NCBI GenBank assembly: GCA_900547305.1
Contig: URGH01000106.1
Span: 1-6,003 of the forward strand
Source: an uncultured Oscillospiraceae bacterium
Lineage (GTDB): Bacteria > Bacillota > Clostridia > Oscillospirales > Acutalibacteraceae
Length of the DNA stretch: 6,003 nt
Direction of reading: 5' to 3'
Each line of letters starts with the position of its first letter. Position 1 is the first letter of the stretch. This document shows positions 4,531-6,003 of this stretch, one piece after another. Made by a program: the position numbers and the translations under genes. A model generated the notes under the pieces. It was not told where the DNA came from and ran no database searches. It saw nothing but the letters and a program-made list of their open reading frames with translations.

Positions 4531-6003
4531 TGTTTATCAAGTCCTGCTTTTACAAGCCCCATAAACAGCGGGTGCGCCTTATTCGGGCGGGATTTAAACT
4601 CGGGGTGGAACTGAACGCCGACATAAAAATCGTTTTCGGGCACCTCCACCGTTTCCACAATATGGCTATCGGGCGAAGTACCGCTTATAACAAGCCCGTT
4701 CGCGGTCATATCGCTGCGGTAGTCGTTGTTAAATTCATAGCGGTGGCGGTGACGCTCTTTAATTTCCTCCGCCTTGTAACATTCAGCCATTTTAGTGCCT
4801 GCCGCTATTTTGCAGGGGTACGCGCCGAGGCGCATTGTGCCGCCCTTGTTAATCTCGCTGTTTTGGTCGGGCATAAAATCTATAACCTTGTGGTTTGAGT
4901 TTTCGTCAAATTCGCCTGAGTTAGCGTCGGTAAGCCCCAAAACGCTCCTTGCAAATTCAATTACGGCAATCTGCATACCGAGGCAAATGCCGAGGTAGGG
5001 CACATTGTTTGTTCTGGCATAGCGCGCGGTTGCAATCATACCCTCAATTCCGCGGTTGCCGAAGCCGCCGGGAACCAAAATTCCGTCACAGCCGGCAAGG
5101 GTCTCGGCGGCGTTTTTATCGTTCACGGTTTCGGAATCTATCCACTTTATCTGCACCCTTGCGCCGTAAACATAGCCCGCGTGGCGCAGCGCCTCGGCTA
5201 CCGATAAATACGCGTCGTGCAACTGAACATACTTGCCTACAAGTCCTATTGTAACCTTTTTATTGCGGTTTTTAATGCGGTCGAGCATTTCGTTCCAGTC
5301 GGTCAAATCGGGCTCAACTGTGTTTATGCCGAGTTCACGGCAGACTATATCGGAAAAATGATTTTTTTCAAGCATTATGGGCGCTTCGTAAAGCACGGGA
5401 ATAGTCATATTTTCAATAACGCAATCGGGCTTTACATTGCAGAAAAGGGAAATTTTCTTGAAAATATTTTCTTCAAGCGGTTCATCGCAGCGCAGCACTA
5501 TAATATTCGGGTTAATGCCCATGCCCTGCAATTCCTTAACGGAATGTTGGGTGGGCTTGGTTTTATGCTCATCAGACCCGCGCAGGAAAGGCACTAAGGT
5601 AACGTGAATGTAAAGCGAGTTTTCTCTGCCCACTTCAAGCCCTACCTGACGTATAGCCTCCAAAAACGGCTGGCTTTCAATATCGCCCGTTGTGCCGCCT
5701 ATTTCGGTTATAACCACGTCGGCATTGGTCTTTTTACCAACGGAATAAATGAACTCTTTAATTTCGTTTGTAATATGCGGAATTACCTGCACGGTTTCGC
5801 CCAAATATTCGCCGCGGCGCTCCTTGTTTAAAACATTCCAATATACCTTGCCCGTTGTAAGGTTTGAGTATTTGTTTAAGTCCTCGTCTATAAATCTTTC
5901 ATAGTGCCCGAGGTCAAGGTCGGTTTCGGCGCCGTCCTCTGTAACGTAAACCTCGCCGTGCTGATAGGGGCTCATGGTGCCGGGGTCAACATTTATATAG
6001 GGG
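4515..6003 (-). CDS. pyrG: CTP synthase, N-terminus outside the window
   Basis: Makes CTP from UTP, ATP and glutamine; a cytosolic enzyme with an ammonia-ligase domain and a class I glutamine amidotransferase domain. The visible part starts inside the conserved PYINVDPGT-MSPYQHGEV stretch, so about 40 residues with the ATP-binding loop are missing only because the window ends. Counting the Met of MSPYQHGEV (codon 5975-5973) as 1, the Mg-binding Asp21 (TDLDLGHYE) and Glu91 (TEIGGTTGDIES) are present, as is the KTKPTQHSVKEL segment (138-149) of the synthase domain. The amidotransferase domain has the oxyanion region GGFGNRGIEG (303-312), nucleophile Cys331 in GICLGMQ, and the His457/Glu459 pair in FHPEF. 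All key residues seen are intact, so it should be functional. The last residues (MRNS) are encoded in a dispersed-type repeat. A strong terminator follows. Confidence 0.97.
   Translation of the reverse strand, partial: PYINVDPGTMSPYQHGEVYVTEDGAETDLDLGHYERFIDEDLNKYSNLTTGKVYWNVLNKERRGEYLGETVQVIPHITNEIKEFIYSVGKKTNADVVITEIGGTTGDIESQPFLEAIRQVGLEVGRENSLYIHVTLVPFLRGSDEHKTKPTQHSVKELQGMGINPNIIVLRCDEPLEENIFKKISLFCNVKPDCVIENMTIPVLYEAPIMLEKNHFSDIVCRELGINTVEPDLTDWNEMLDRIKNRNKKVTIGLVGKYVQLHDAYLSVAEALRHAGYVYGARVQIKWIDSETVNDKNAAETLAGCDGILVPGGFGNRGIEGMIATARYARTNNVPYLGICLGMQIAVIEFARSVLGLTDANSGEFDENSNHKVIDFMPDQNSEINKGGTMRLGAYPCKIAAGTKMAECYKAEEIKERHRHRYEFNNDYRSDMTANGLVISGTSPDSHIVETVEVPENDFYVGVQFHPEFKSRPNKAHPLFMGLVKAGLDKQMRNS

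Noticed and set aside
4389..5831. Open frames on the plus strand opposite pyrG (4389-4898, 4795-4998, 4949-5254, 5217-5597, 5604-5831)
   Set aside because: All are shadows of the CTP synthase frame; the first even runs through the terminator hairpin and a repeat, and none shows recognisable protein features.

Overview
The window looks like ordinary chromosome from a low-to-moderate GC Firmicute, most likely a gut-type member of the Clostridia (Oscillospiraceae/Ruminococcaceae-like). The basis is the protein style (a short SerA with a VTDFP motif, a clostridial MepA-like MATE pump, a very small XRE regulator ending in a PYPKR tail), strong AGGAGG-type ribosome binding sites, and short intergenic palindromic repeats of the kind I associate with that family. 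The assignment is inferred from sequence style and not from a search.

Layout. Positions 79-2321 (minus strand) hold a two-gene serine biosynthesis operon, serC then serA, whose stop and start codons overlap as TAATG. A textbook sigma-A promoter (TTGACA, 17 bp, TATAAT) lies just upstream of serC. Divergent from it, behind its own promoter (TTGACT, 17 bp, TATACT), is a MATE-family multidrug/cation antiporter gene (2545-3876, plus strand). The AT-rich strip between the two promoters carries perfect short palindromes that could be operators.

Positions 3882-4530 form the accessory part. Two copies of a GGAATGCGGAATT-type repeat face each other in inverted orientation, one starting 5 bp after the MATE stop codon and the other overlapping the last codons of pyrG. 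Between them lie a roughly 131-bp nested-palindrome element resembling a miniature inverted-repeat element (MITE), a 76-codon XRE-type regulator gene on the minus strand, a 17-bp perfect dyad upstream of that gene, and a strong rho-independent terminator for pyrG. From 4515 to the right edge runs pyrG (CTP synthase, minus strand), whose first 40 or so codons lie outside the window.

The two metabolic units are standard: 3-phosphoglycerate to phosphoserine by SerA and SerC, and UTP to CTP by PyrG. I see no evidence of a new multi-gene system. The parts most worth a second look are the inverted-repeat-bounded segment with the small regulator, the composite palindromic element inside it, and the non-canonical catalytic motif of SerA.
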